Assembly (NCBI RefSeq): GCF_026222555.1 | Contig: NZ_CP098511.1 | Span: 973,501-1,037,500, forward strand | Length of the DNA stretch: 64,000 bases | Direction of reading: 5' to 3' | Origin: Aquimarina sp. ERC-38 | GTDB taxonomy: Bacteria; Bacteroidota; Bacteroidia; Flavobacteriales; Flavobacteriaceae | Part shown: piece by piece, positions 47,367 through 56,087 of the stretch | How positions within the stretch are numbered: position 1 is the stretch's first letter | Layout of the letters: the number at the start of each line of letters is the position of its first letter | Position numbers and translations under genes: made by a program | The notes under the pieces: generated by a model | Seen by the model: the letters and a program-made list of their open reading frames with translations, nothing else | Database searches by the model: none | Told to the model about the DNA's origin: nothing

Positions 47367-47474
47367 ATGAGTGATCATAATAATGAAGAAACAACTAATA
47401 GAATAGAACTATTTGAGAATGAGGTAAGCGGGCTTAAGAAAGAGATTCAAAAACTTAGAATTTTCATTGATTAG
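47367..47474 (+). CDS. Possible 35-residue coiled-coil peptide
   Basis: A short frame MSDHNNEETTNRIELFENE... with a heptad-like pattern (IELFENEVSGLKKEIQKLRIFI). It lies 18 bases after the preceding gene and 60 before the next. It could be a real small protein or the degraded start of a larger one. Confidence 0.35.
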   Translation: MSDHNNEETTNRIELFENEVSGLKKEIQKLRIFID

Positions 47475-47534
47475 GTAACAAACTAGAAGAGTTCAATTAT
47501 ATAAATTGATTTATACCATTCATAAACCGAATTA

Positions 47535-48245
47535 ATGAATATAAAGGACTATTTAAAAAGACTAAATAATAATTCGCAAGAAATTTTTAATAAATCAATT
47601 CATGACACGGAAAACTTAGGAAGAGCACATCACTATTCTTCGTTTATTGGTGAATTTTCGAATTATGTTTTTGATAAGAATGAAGAAAGAATGATTCTTA
47701 CAGTGGCAATCCAACTTGAATCGGCTAGTTTCAATTTAATTTATGGAATGTACCGAGAAGCATTTTCTTCATTAAGACTGGCTTTTGAACTTGGGCTTGG
47801 AGCTATTCATTTTTCTATACATAAATTGGAGCAAAATGAGTGGATGAAAGGTGAAAATGATATTAAATGGTCTAAATTGATAGATAATGAAAATGGAGTT
47901 TTATCAAAACGCTTCTGTAATGCTTTTTTTCCGGAAGCATCAGAGTATATCGAGGACTACAATGATAAATCTAGAAATGCTTATAGAAGAATGTCAGAAT
48001 TTGTGCACGGAAATTATGAAACTTGGAGTAAAAGTGGCCTTAAATTGAAATTTGATCCACAGCTTAAGAAAGACTATTTTGAACTCAATAGTGATATTTC
48101 TAAAATATTAATATTTATGCTTTGTTGTCGATATTTAAAATCACTAACTCAAGAAAATAAAGAATCTATATCTGAATTTCTTCTAGAAGAATTGAGACAT
48201 ATATCTCCTGTAAGAGAATATTTGGGGGGTGCAAAAGAACTATAA
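47535..48245 (+). CDS. HEPN-like helical protein, partner of the AAA ATPase
   Basis: The 236-residue, all-helical protein has a segment RRMSEFVHGNYETW (about 154-167) that resembles the conserved R...H region of HEPN-type and DUF5677-like proteins. It ends one base before the ATG of an AAA ATPase gene, so the two are a tightly coupled pair. HEPN-ATPase pairs often act in phage defence; that role here is inference. Confidence 0.6.
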   Translation: MNIKDYLKRLNNNSQEIFNKSIHDTENLGRAHHYSSFIGEFSNYVFDKNEERMILTVAIQLESASFNLIYGMYREAFSSLRLAFELGLGAIHFSIHKLEQNEWMKGENDIKWSKLIDNENGVLSKRFCNAFFPEASEYIEDYNDKSRNAYRRMSEFVHGNYETWSKSGLKLKFDPQLKKDYFELNSDISKILIFMLCCRYLKSLTQENKESISEFLLEELRHISPVREYLGGAKEL

Positions 48246-48246
48246 T

Positions 48247-49827
48247 ATGACAGAATTTAAACTTAGAACTGAAAGCATCAAAGATGACGACATAACATTG
48301 CTTGCTGTAAAAAATAAGAATGATAAAAAAATAATTAAATCTTTACTTTCATCAGAACCATGCTTGTTAGAAGGTTCTAGGGGTACTGGAAAATCTTTTC
48401 TTATGAAGATTGCACAAATAAAATTGGAAAAGAAAGAATTAGCTTTATCTATATTTATATCATTCAACATAAGCTCTTTAATAAATACCAGAGATAATTT
48501 ACAATTTTATCATTGGATGTTGGCAAAAACGCTTAGAGCATTAATGAATAAATTAAGAAAAAAAGGATTATCCATTTCAAATTATTCAAAAACTTTATTA
48601 AGTAATGATTCATCAGAAAATGACAAAACTATTGAGAAAAATTTGAAAGAGATTGTAAGACTTTTTGAAAATTCATACAGTCAGCAATGCACAAATGTTA
48701 ATGTGGAAAAACTTCCTGACATAGAAGACGTTAAGGAGGCAATTCAAGAAATCTGTACTAAAAACAACCTAGATAGAATTTATTTTTTCTTTGATGAGGC
48801 TGCTCACGTTTTCAGACCAGAACAACAAAGACAATTTTTTAATCTATTTAAAGATTTGAGATCTCCATATATTACTTGTAATGCTGCAATATATCCTGGG
48901 GTTACACATTTCGGAGATTCTTTTGAACCAATTCATGATTGTATATATGAAGTGCTTGAAAGAAATATAGCAGACAGTGACTATTTAGAATATTTTAAAA
49001 AATTGGTATCGAAACAAGCTGACACAGGTTTGACAAAAGCATTAAACACTCAAGTTGAACTATTTAATACTCTTGCGCTATCATCTGGAGGTAACCCCAG
49101 AATTTTATTGAAGACTATTCAAGAAATGCAAAAGTTTAATACGAATGAAGCCAATAGAATTATTAAGGATTTTTACCGAGTTAAAATTTGGTCGGAACAT
49201 ACTGAATTGGGAGAGAAATATAAGGGTCATCAATCCTTGATTGACTGGGGTAGAGATTTTCTCGAAAAAACTGTTATACCAGCTATTTTAAAAAATGAAA
49301 AATCTAGTATCTATTTTTGGATCAGTAAAAATGTCCCCGAGACAGTTAAGGAATCTCTTAGACTATTGACTTATACAGGAATTATAAGAAAGCTTGATAT
49401 AGGTATTCGTTCACATGGAGAATTAGGTAATAGATACGAGGTAAAATATGGATGTATAATAGCTTTAAAGCCCAATCCTCATTCTTATTCAAAAGAATTA
49501 TTTGAGATTCGAGATATTAGACGTTTCAATGAATTTAGCAGTAATAAAAAGGAGTATGAAAAAATTGAAAATCTTTCTGCATCTATTCTTGAAGATGAGC
49601 AGTATATAGAGTCCCTTGAAAGTATGCTTAATAAATCTATTGATGTTTTGTCTCTAACAAAATGGCAAAAGGAAAGATTGAAACATTCAGGATTTCAAAC
49701 CATTAAAGATTTATATGGCTTAAAAGAAAAAGTACTAATTGAGAAGATATATAATGTGGGACCCGTAAGGGCAAGAATTATGATGAATGCGGCCAATTCT
49801 GAGTTGTTAGAGTATATTTCAGGGTAA
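48247..49827 (+). CDS. AAA-type P-loop ATPase with C-terminal helix-hairpin-helix
   Basis: The 526-residue protein has Walker A GSRGTGKS (43-50) and Walker B IYFFFDEAAH (Asp184/Glu185), resembling ORC/Cdc6-like and STAND-adjacent ATPases of defence islands. A middle winged-helix-like region follows. The C-terminal segment (about 470-520, GFQTIKDLYGL then VGPVRARIMM) resembles the DNA-binding helix-hairpin-helix seen in RNA polymerase alpha C-terminal domains. The ATG at 48247 is preferred to an upstream GTG that would overlap the preceding gene. Confidence 0.75.
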   Translation: MTEFKLRTESIKDDDITLLAVKNKNDKKIIKSLLSSEPCLLEGSRGTGKSFLMKIAQIKLEKKELALSIFISFNISSLINTRDNLQFYHWMLAKTLRALMNKLRKKGLSISNYSKTLLSNDSSENDKTIEKNLKEIVRLFENSYSQQCTNVNVEKLPDIEDVKEAIQEICTKNNLDRIYFFFDEAAHVFRPEQQRQFFNLFKDLRSPYITCNAAIYPGVTHFGDSFEPIHDCIYEVLERNIADSDYLEYFKKLVSKQADTGLTKALNTQVELFNTLALSSGGNPRILLKTIQEMQKFNTNEANRIIKDFYRVKIWSEHTELGEKYKGHQSLIDWGRDFLEKTVIPAILKNEKSSIYFWISKNVPETVKESLRLLTYTGIIRKLDIGIRSHGELGNRYEVKYGCIIALKPNPHSYSKELFEIRDIRRFNEFSSNKKEYEKIENLSASILEDEQYIESLESMLNKSIDVLSLTKWQKERLKHSGFQTIKDLYGLKEKVLIEKIYNVGPVRARIMMNAANSELLEYISG

Positions 49828-49888
49828 CTTTGAGGACATTTATAATTTGATTTTAATCCGAAGGTCATTAATTATAAGAATTAAAACA

Positions 49889-51457
49889 ATGAACAATATT
49901 AAATTATACATAATAATTATAATTGGGATAACATCATCAACTACTTACAGTCAGGTCCTAAACGAAAAATTTGAGAATTATTCATCTCGGAGTGATTTAG
50001 AAAATAATTGGACAATAGAAGGAGATTATTTTCTTGAAAAGAATTTTCGTGAATCTAAAGAGTTAAGATTCAAAAATTCATTTAGCCTAATTCACAATAC
50101 TCCTAAAAAAGGAATTGGTAAAATTGAATTAAAATCTTTAATCACAGGATTAAATGATTGGGAGGTGATTGTTTACTTAGAAAAGAATTCTGTATTTAAT
50201 GATTGGAAAGAAGTAAATAGAACTAATGTCAATAAATTATTAGATAACTACTCTACTACAACTTTAGATTTTAATAAAATAGAAAACTTATTCTTAAAGC
50301 TAGAATTTATTTCTACTGGAGAAGCCTCTCCAATTGCAATAGAAAGTATAATATTCAATAAAATATCAAATGAGGCAAAACAAAAGATAAATTATGAGAA
50401 ACAACTAAAAGAAGCTCAAGTTGTTCGAGAGGATGAGATAAAAAAATTTATAAATAACAAGTCTTTTAATGATGCTAATGAGTTAATTAGAACTTATAAA
50501 GAGGATTATAAAAAGCGAGTTAAAGCCCTAACTATGCTTTCAAGAAAAAGTGTCGCCATCAAATTAATTTCTGGTACAGCATCTACATTAGGGAACTACA
50601 ATCAATTATCTAATCCTCTTAATTACAATAGATTTAAAGAATTCAAGACTCAACTATTCAAAAATCTAGAATCAATTGACACTCTATATTTTAATGATGA
50701 GATTGAAGGTAGAATAAATAATTTTTATAATCAGTTGAAAACTCCAATAGAGATAGTAAAAGGTATTGGAGATATATTCACTGGTGGAGCTGTAAGCAAG
50801 TTAGTGAATGGATTTAAAGGGTTAATAACAAAGGGGTTTAGCACTGAGAGATTAATTACTCTGGGAGTGAAGAAGAGTAAGCTACGTAAAAAACGAAAAG
50901 AAGGCATTCTACTTTACACTAAATCGAATAAATTTTTTAAGGAAATTGAATCTCAAAATCACAATACCCTTGCTTTAAATCTTAATATTCTTTCCATCTA
51001 TGATAAAACTGACGACTTTAATCACAGGGTTAATAATAAACTCAAAGAATACCTTGCATTTGAAAATATATTAATTGATAACTTTCATCTCCAAGAGATA
51101 GTAAAGAATGAATCTCATCAACAATTTAATAGTGAAATTGATTCATCATTTGTAAGCTTATTAGGTGATAAATCCACATTTAGTGTAAGTCAAATTACAA
51201 ATCACATAAAAAAATTAGATGTCTTTTTCTCAGATACAGAAGACTTAATTAAAGAGTATGAAAGAATTTCCAATTCTTTCAGTAGTTATTATACTGATTT
51301 TAAGACTCAATTGGAAAAGGGTTGTCCATTTTCGGGATTAGATGAAACAGATCAAAAATATTGGAATGATAATATATCTGAATTGATTAAAACAACGAAT
51401 GAATTGCAACAAGGTTTTATTGACAATTATGTTAATATCAAGTTCATCAAGGAATAA
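49889..51457 (+). CDS. Large secreted hypothetical protein
   Basis: From the ATG at 49889 the protein has 522 residues with a clear signal peptide (hydrophobic IIIIIGITSSTTYSQ). A beta-sandwich-like N-terminal region resembling a carbohydrate-binding or jelly-roll module (about 25-150) is followed by long charged helices. I do not recognise the family. It is on the same strand as the ATPase pair but is secreted, so a separate role is likely. Confidence 0.65.
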   Translation: MNNIKLYIIIIIGITSSTTYSQVLNEKFENYSSRSDLENNWTIEGDYFLEKNFRESKELRFKNSFSLIHNTPKKGIGKIELKSLITGLNDWEVIVYLEKNSVFNDWKEVNRTNVNKLLDNYSTTTLDFNKIENLFLKLEFISTGEASPIAIESIIFNKISNEAKQKINYEKQLKEAQVVREDEIKKFINNKSFNDANELIRTYKEDYKKRVKALTMLSRKSVAIKLISGTASTLGNYNQLSNPLNYNRFKEFKTQLFKNLESIDTLYFNDEIEGRINNFYNQLKTPIEIVKGIGDIFTGGAVSKLVNGFKGLITKGFSTERLITLGVKKSKLRKKRKEGILLYTKSNKFFKEIESQNHNTLALNLNILSIYDKTDDFNHRVNNKLKEYLAFENILIDNFHLQEIVKNESHQQFNSEIDSSFVSLLGDKSTFSVSQITNHIKKLDVFFSDTEDLIKEYERISNSFSSYYTDFKTQLEKGCPFSGLDETDQKYWNDNISELIKTTNELQQGFIDNYVNIKFIKE

Positions 51458-51555
51458 AACTCTTTTACATAGATGCTAAAAATTATAGCTGCTCTTTAAG
51501 ACAGCAATGCTTTTTAGCTGAACCGTTAGCAAGAGTTCAATAAAACGATAATAAA

Positions 51556-52311
51556 ATGGCAGGAAAATATGATGCATATTTAGTGTGTAAAAATGGACAC
51601 GGAATAAATAGTTCCTATTTCACGAGTCCAGAATTTAATCAAGCCTTTTGTACAATTTGTGGAGCAAAAACCAAAAAAGACTGTCCAAATTGTGGAAAAG
51701 ATATTGAAGGAAAAATACACTATGAAAATATAGTTGACCTTTCTAGTGGAATTGTATCCGTCCCAGAAATATGTAAACATTGTGGAAAAGACTTTCCTTG
51801 GAAATCAAAAATAGAAAAAATAGCGAAAAATATTACTAAAATTGATAGAGACAACCTATTACTTTTAGAAACAATTTTTGATAAATTCCATTTGGTAGTA
51901 AAACAAATTCGTCAAAGATATGATGACAGAGAAACACTTGATGTTAGAGATGAATATGACACTCAAGACTTATTACATTCACTTCTGAGAATTTATTTTG
52001 AAGATATCAGAACTGAAGAATGGAATCCAAGCTATGCAGGTTCGTCAACAAGGTCTGACTTCCTTCTAAAAAAAGAAAGTATAGTAATTGAAGTTAAAAA
52101 AACAAGACCTAATTTAAAAGCAAAACAAATTGGGGAACAATTAATAATAGATATTGCTAAATACAAAACACATCCGAATTGTAAAACCTTATACTGCTTT
52201 GTTTATGACCCTGATGGGTATATAAATAATCCAAAAGGAATTGAAAATGATCTAAATAATGACACGTTAAATATGAAGGTAAAAGTAAAAATCGTTCCAA
52301 AAGGACATTAA
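51556..52311 (+). CDS. Zinc-ribbon protein with DpnII/MboI-like nuclease domain
   Basis: The 251-residue protein opens with a DUF2321-like zinc region with Cys pairs at 32/35, 43/46 and 73/76. The C-terminal domain carries a PD-(D/E)xK pattern, Asp168 (RSDFLLK) and Glu179-x-Lys181 (IEVKK). It is preceded by DLLHSLLRIYFEDIRTEEWNPSYAGSS, a region I associate with the REase_DpnII-MboI family. It is likely a DNA-cutting effector in a defence system; no cognate methylase is nearby. Confidence 0.8.
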   Translation: MAGKYDAYLVCKNGHGINSSYFTSPEFNQAFCTICGAKTKKDCPNCGKDIEGKIHYENIVDLSSGIVSVPEICKHCGKDFPWKSKIEKIAKNITKIDRDNLLLLETIFDKFHLVVKQIRQRYDDRETLDVRDEYDTQDLLHSLLRIYFEDIRTEEWNPSYAGSSTRSDFLLKKESIVIEVKKTRPNLKAKQIGEQLIIDIAKYKTHPNCKTLYCFVYDPDGYINNPKGIENDLNNDTLNMKVKVKIVPKGH

Positions 52312-52462
52312 ATAACTGCTACTGAAATTGGCTACTATAAGGAATATCTCGTTCTAGTCTACTTCTAATATCTATGAACGTTTTCGGTTAGTTTTGTACT
52401 TGCAAAGTAAACAATAAAAACATGTAGCTATTCATAACCGATACCGATAAAAGTTCAATAAA

Positions 52463-53464
52463 ATGATGGATAAAATAAGTTCAATTTATAATTCTTCAAT
52501 TCAATCCATTGAAAATTCAAGTAATGGAGTGGTAAATGGTGTTTTAAGTGGTTTTGACAAATTAGATCAGATAACCAATGGATTTCAAAATTCAGAACTT
52601 ATTGTTATAGGCGGCAGACCTTCAATGGGTAAAACATCATTAGCTGTTTCATTAGCTATAAAAATAGGAGCTAACAGTAAGGATACACTTGGAATTTTTT
52701 CTTTACAAATGCCGGTTTATCAGTTTGTATCTAGAATGATTTCTCAAGAAACAGGTTTCAGTGCTTTAAAATTGAAAAAAGGTGAATTAGAGAAGCATGA
52801 ATGGGAAATATTACATACTCGCACTAAAAATATTAAGGAAGCGCCTATTTATCTACAACACTCGCACTGTATGAATATTAACGAAATTATAATGACTTGT
52901 AATGAGTTAGTAGAAAAAAAGCAAGTGAAATGCATTTTAATAGACAAATTGCAACTAATTGAGCCGTTACCTTCAGATTATAAATTTAATAATAGAGAGC
53001 AAGAAATAAATAAGGTAGTAATTAAATTAAAGCAAACAGCATTGAAATTAAATATCCCGATCATATTATTTTCTGATTTAAATAGATCAGTAGAGGGACG
53101 TGGTGGTTCCAAAAGACCTCTATTATCAGATCTCAGAGATTCAGGTCAAATTGAAAATGAAGCAGATATTGTAGCTTTTATATATAGACCTGAGCAGTAT
53201 AGAATAGCAGAATGGGATGATGATGAATCTAGTTCAACATCTGGTGAAGCAGAATTATGTATAAAAAAACACAATGTTGGTGAATTCCATAATATAAAAT
53301 TATCGTTTAATTCAATGACAGGGAAATTTGATAGTCTTAGTAAAAAGATATCTTCTAAATTTGATAATATGAGCGATGATCCTTTTTCCGATATAGGAAC
53401 TAAACAAGAATTTGTATTTGGTAGTAGCTTTCATAATCTTGAAAACGATGACATACCTTTTTGA
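52463..53464 (+). CDS. DnaB-like RecA-fold ATPase lacking the N-terminal domain
   Basis: The 333-residue protein has the DnaB C-terminal ATPase: Walker A GRPSMGKTS (51-59), Walker B IDKLQLI (where DnaB usually has DYLQLI), and SDLRDSGQIENEADIV with the following arginine region. The usual N-terminal helical domain of replicative DnaB is absent. The C-terminus ends NDDIPF, similar to the SSB-type acidic tip. It may be a helicase-loader-like or island replication ATPase. Confidence 0.85.
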   Translation: MMDKISSIYNSSIQSIENSSNGVVNGVLSGFDKLDQITNGFQNSELIVIGGRPSMGKTSLAVSLAIKIGANSKDTLGIFSLQMPVYQFVSRMISQETGFSALKLKKGELEKHEWEILHTRTKNIKEAPIYLQHSHCMNINEIIMTCNELVEKKQVKCILIDKLQLIEPLPSDYKFNNREQEINKVVIKLKQTALKLNIPIILFSDLNRSVEGRGGSKRPLLSDLRDSGQIENEADIVAFIYRPEQYRIAEWDDDESSSTSGEAELCIKKHNVGEFHNIKLSFNSMTGKFDSLSKKISSKFDNMSDDPFSDIGTKQEFVFGSSFHNLENDDIPF

Positions 53465-53541
53465 TTTAATAAAAGAAATAATTCACTAAGACGATTAAAA
53501 TCCAGTTCAATATAATTTTCATTCGTTTCAAAATCTAAAAA

Positions 53542-53567
53542 AAACCGATACGTTACTGTATCGGTTT
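53542..53567. terminator. Bidirectional intrinsic terminator
   Basis: AAACCGATAC pairs exactly with GTATCGGTTT around a six-base loop, with an A-run on one side and T-rich sequence on the other. It separates the DnaB-like gene from the convergent HTH genes. Confidence 0.8.
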
Positions 53568-53619
53568 ATAAATTATGTCACCATCCAATGTGCATGACTA
53601 GCATTAAAAATTTCTAATG

Positions 53620-53889
53620 CTAAAAATTTCCATACATCTTTCTAGCTTGTAATATACTTTTACGGTGGTATTTAAAGTTCCTTCCGATGCGAGTATATTT
53701 AATAATATGAGCATCCCGTAGTTGTTGCATTTTTGTTCGACTTGTAAAGCCTAACAATTGTTTTGCTTCTTGGGTGCCAATCCATTCGGCTTCGTTCTTA
53801 TTGGTATTGCCTAATTTTTCTTCGGCATAATCCAGTACTTCATCAATTAACTGGAAAAGAGCTTCGGTTTCTATTGTAATTGTACTCAT
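53620..53889 (-). CDS. Helix-turn-helix (excisionase-like) protein 1
   Basis: The 89-residue protein has a MerR/excisionase-type HTH_17 domain in the C-terminal half (EWIGTQEAKQLLGFTSRTKMQQLRD). It overlaps the stop of the upstream related gene by four bases. Such proteins pair with tyrosine integrases in Bacteroidetes mobile elements and may control excision. Confidence 0.82.
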   Translation of the reverse strand: MSTITIETEALFQLIDEVLDYAEEKLGNTNKNEAEWIGTQEAKQLLGFTSRTKMQQLRDAHIIKYTRIGRNFKYHRKSILQARKMYGNF

Positions 53890-54185
53890 GCTTTTATTGT
53901 TTTTGTAGTAGCATACCTGTTAGAGTTTTGATTGAGAAAATCTAAAATGCTATTTTTTGAGTACTGATAGGTTTTACCGATTTTAGTAAATTGAATAGCA
54001 TCGACATCCCGTAGCTGCTGCATTTTAACCCGGCTTTTAACTCCTAATAATTTTTTGGCTTCATTGGTGTCAATCCAATCAGATGCACCTTCACTTTCGG
54101 TTACTTTAAATTGCTCATAAATCTTATGAGTCAATTCATCAATTAATTTGTAGAACGTAGCTTTTTCAAAAACAATTACTTCCAT
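53886..54185 (-). CDS. Helix-turn-helix (excisionase-like) protein 2
   Basis: This 99-residue paralogue of the preceding protein has the same architecture (DWIDTNEAKKLLGVKSRVKMQQLRD). The two genes are tandem duplicates expressed together, downstream of the integrase by about 230 bases on the same strand. Confidence 0.82.
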   Translation of the reverse strand: MEVIVFEKATFYKLIDELTHKIYEQFKVTESEGASDWIDTNEAKKLLGVKSRVKMQQLRDVDAIQFTKIGKTYQYSKNSILDFLNQNSNRYATTKTIKA

Positions 54186-54414
54186 AATAATACATTTTAA
54201 TGCTTATAGAAACAAAGAAACTAAATGCTCTCATACTTAAAACCTAAATATGCAGGTAGGTGTTTCTATCTGCAAATCTTTGCAGTAAGATCTAGGTAGT
54301 TGCTAGCAAAAAGGTATATAAGCCATTTTTAATTTTAACAAATTAAAATATTCAAGCCTAAGATCAATTAAACTACAGTAAGTTCCGGAAAAATAATATG
54401 ACTTAAGACAAATA

Positions 54415-55629
54415 CTAAAAATTCAGAACATCATTTAAAGCTTTATCCGTTAGGGTATGGTCAAAATTACTTTGATATCTTACGGTAGTAGCTATATCAG
54501 AATGACGATATAATTTTTGCAACATTTGTACGGGTATTTTAGAACCTGAAATATTACCAAAACTATGACGTGCGATATGGAAGGTAAGTTTTTTCTCAAT
54601 TTTAGCTAGCTTTGCAATCTTTTTAAGGTTTTTATTAACGTATGTATTGTGATTATGTAAAGCCCTATGAATAGCTTCGTCGTTATCAAAATCACATTTT
54701 CTTAAAAATGGAAAAATTAAACCCTTATTATCTTCTTTGTATAGCTCATATTTTTCTAGAATAGCAATCACCTTGATAGGAAGTTCTAATGAATCTAATT
54801 TTTGATTTTTACGCATGGCATAATATAACCTTCCATCTCGTATCGCATCCCATCGCATAGTCAATACATCGCTAAAGCGAATTCCCGCCAAATAAAATGA
54901 AAATAAAAAAGCATTACGGGTATGATTTAAAGAAGAATCTTCTGGTAGTTCTAATTCTTCCAGGTCTTTTATTTCTTCTATGTTTAGACCTATTTTTTCA
55001 GCGTTAGGCGTTTTTAAGGTAAACTTACCCCTGCCAAATGGATAGTGCTTCTGTTCTACTTCATTTAATCGTATGGCTTTATTATACATTACGCGTATAA
55101 AGGAAAACATATTGTAGAGAGAATCCTGACCCAAGTTTTTTGCAACCAGATAAATTTCCAATTTCTTTAGAAGGGCTAGCGTAATTTGTTCAAAATATAA
55201 ATCCTCATTTTTATTGAATTTTTTAAAGGAATTAAAGCTTCTAACATAATTACGATAGCTGGCATATTTTTTAAGTTGCTTTAACTCTTTTAAATGGGTT
55301 TCAGTTAATTCATAAAAGGTTTGCTGACCTACCCTATCCAGTTTAATCTTTCGGATGATCTGTTTTATATCAATATGCTCATTTTTTCTCCTACTTTCTA
55401 AGATCAAATTTTCGGCTAATGCTAGCTTATTAATAATTAAATTATTGATACTTTGATTTTGCGGATGCGAATTTTTTACCCTCAAAGTTTTAAAATTCCA
55501 ATCTTTTTCTTTAATATAGGCGAGAAATATATACTTAGGTTTTCGATCATAAGTAATACGAAGTACAATAGGAAAAGTATCATCAGCTTTCTTCTTACTT
55601 TTATAAAGTAGTATTTTCGTCGTAATCAT
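54415..55629 (-). CDS. Tyrosine site-specific integrase of the island
   Basis: The 404-residue integrase has an N-terminal arm-binding domain (about 1-95), a SAM-like core-binding domain (about 105-195) and a catalytic domain with Arg251 (AGIRFSD), His351-x-x-Arg354 (HIARH), His376 and the nucleophile Tyr385. All active-site residues are present. It lies 170 bases from the right attachment core with arm-like repeats in between, so it is the likely integrase for the lgt site. Confidence 0.93.
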   Translation of the reverse strand: MITTKILLYKSKKKADDTFPIVLRITYDRKPKYIFLAYIKEKDWNFKTLRVKNSHPQNQSINNLIINKLALAENLILESRRKNEHIDIKQIIRKIKLDRVGQQTFYELTETHLKELKQLKKYASYRNYVRSFNSFKKFNKNEDLYFEQITLALLKKLEIYLVAKNLGQDSLYNMFSFIRVMYNKAIRLNEVEQKHYPFGRGKFTLKTPNAEKIGLNIEEIKDLEELELPEDSSLNHTRNAFLFSFYLAGIRFSDVLTMRWDAIRDGRLYYAMRKNQKLDSLELPIKVIAILEKYELYKEDNKGLIFPFLRKCDFDNDEAIHRALHNHNTYVNKNLKKIAKLAKIEKKLTFHIARHSFGNISGSKIPVQMLQKLYRHSDIATTVRYQSNFDHTLTDKALNDVLNF

Positions 55630-55675
55630 TATATATAGCTATACCAATTCTCTCCACAAATATAATACAAAAAGG

Positions 55676-55694
55676 TTAAACATAGGTTAAACAA
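55676..55694 (+). other. Putative right integrase arm site
   Basis: TTAAACATAGGTTAAACAA, identical to 31716-31734. With the preceding GG it forms two copies of GGTTAAACA two bases apart. Confidence 0.65.
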
Positions 55695-55798
55695 ATACGT
55701 GTACAAAACGATTGTAAATGAATTTTAATGAACTTTTACATAACATAAATCATTTAAAAACAATACTATACGTAATTTAGTGTATTTACAAGTTCGAT

Positions 55799-55819
55799 TA
55801 TGGGACAATGGTTAAGTAT
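55799..55819 (+). other. Right attachment core (attR) in the displaced lgt tail
   Basis: This is an exact 21-base copy of the sequence within lgt at 31623-31643, marking the right boundary of the island. Confidence 0.8.
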
Positions 55820-55895
55820 CCCTTTTATCCTAGTAGGCGTGTTCTTTTTGTTTTATAATCAGGTATTTAGGAAACGTGATGTTCAGGCGGTTTAA
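55800..55895 (+). pseudogene. Displaced 3' end of lgt
   Basis: A 31-codon frame MGQWLSIPFILVGVFFLFYNQVF... to TAA matches the last residues of intact Lgt, differing mainly at third codon positions and at the last few residues (FRKRDVQAV versus FGKNTAEFT). It is the lgt tail left by integration at this end. Confidence 0.85.
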
Positions 55896-56087
55896 ATAGA
55901 GGTTAATTTTTTATTATAATTCATAAAATTGGAAGGTTAGATGTATAATTCTAAAGACGAAAAAATACAAATCGTTAAATAATACAATCTGAAGTAAAAT
56001 AGAGGTCATAATACGCATATCTAAATCCTCAAGCTACAATCAAACCCAAAAATTAAAAATAAAGATGACTACTAAGATAACACTCTT

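Larger units (their letters stand above)
31623..55819. mobile_element. Integrative genomic island inserted in the 3' end of lgt (~24 kb)
   Basis: The region is bounded by a 21-bp direct repeat lying within lgt codons (31623-31643 and 55799-55819), and similarity between the two lgt tails continues past the repeat. A tyrosine integrase (54415-55629) and two HTH excisionase-like genes lie at the right end. A 19-bp repeat (TTAAACATAGGTTAAACAA) lies inside each end at 31716-31734 and 55676-55694, like integrase arm sites. Cargo includes two insertion sequences, the peptide/protease cassette, a broken serine recombinase and candidate defence genes. No conjugation genes are visible, so it is an integrative but not evidently self-transferring element. 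Confidence 0.85.
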
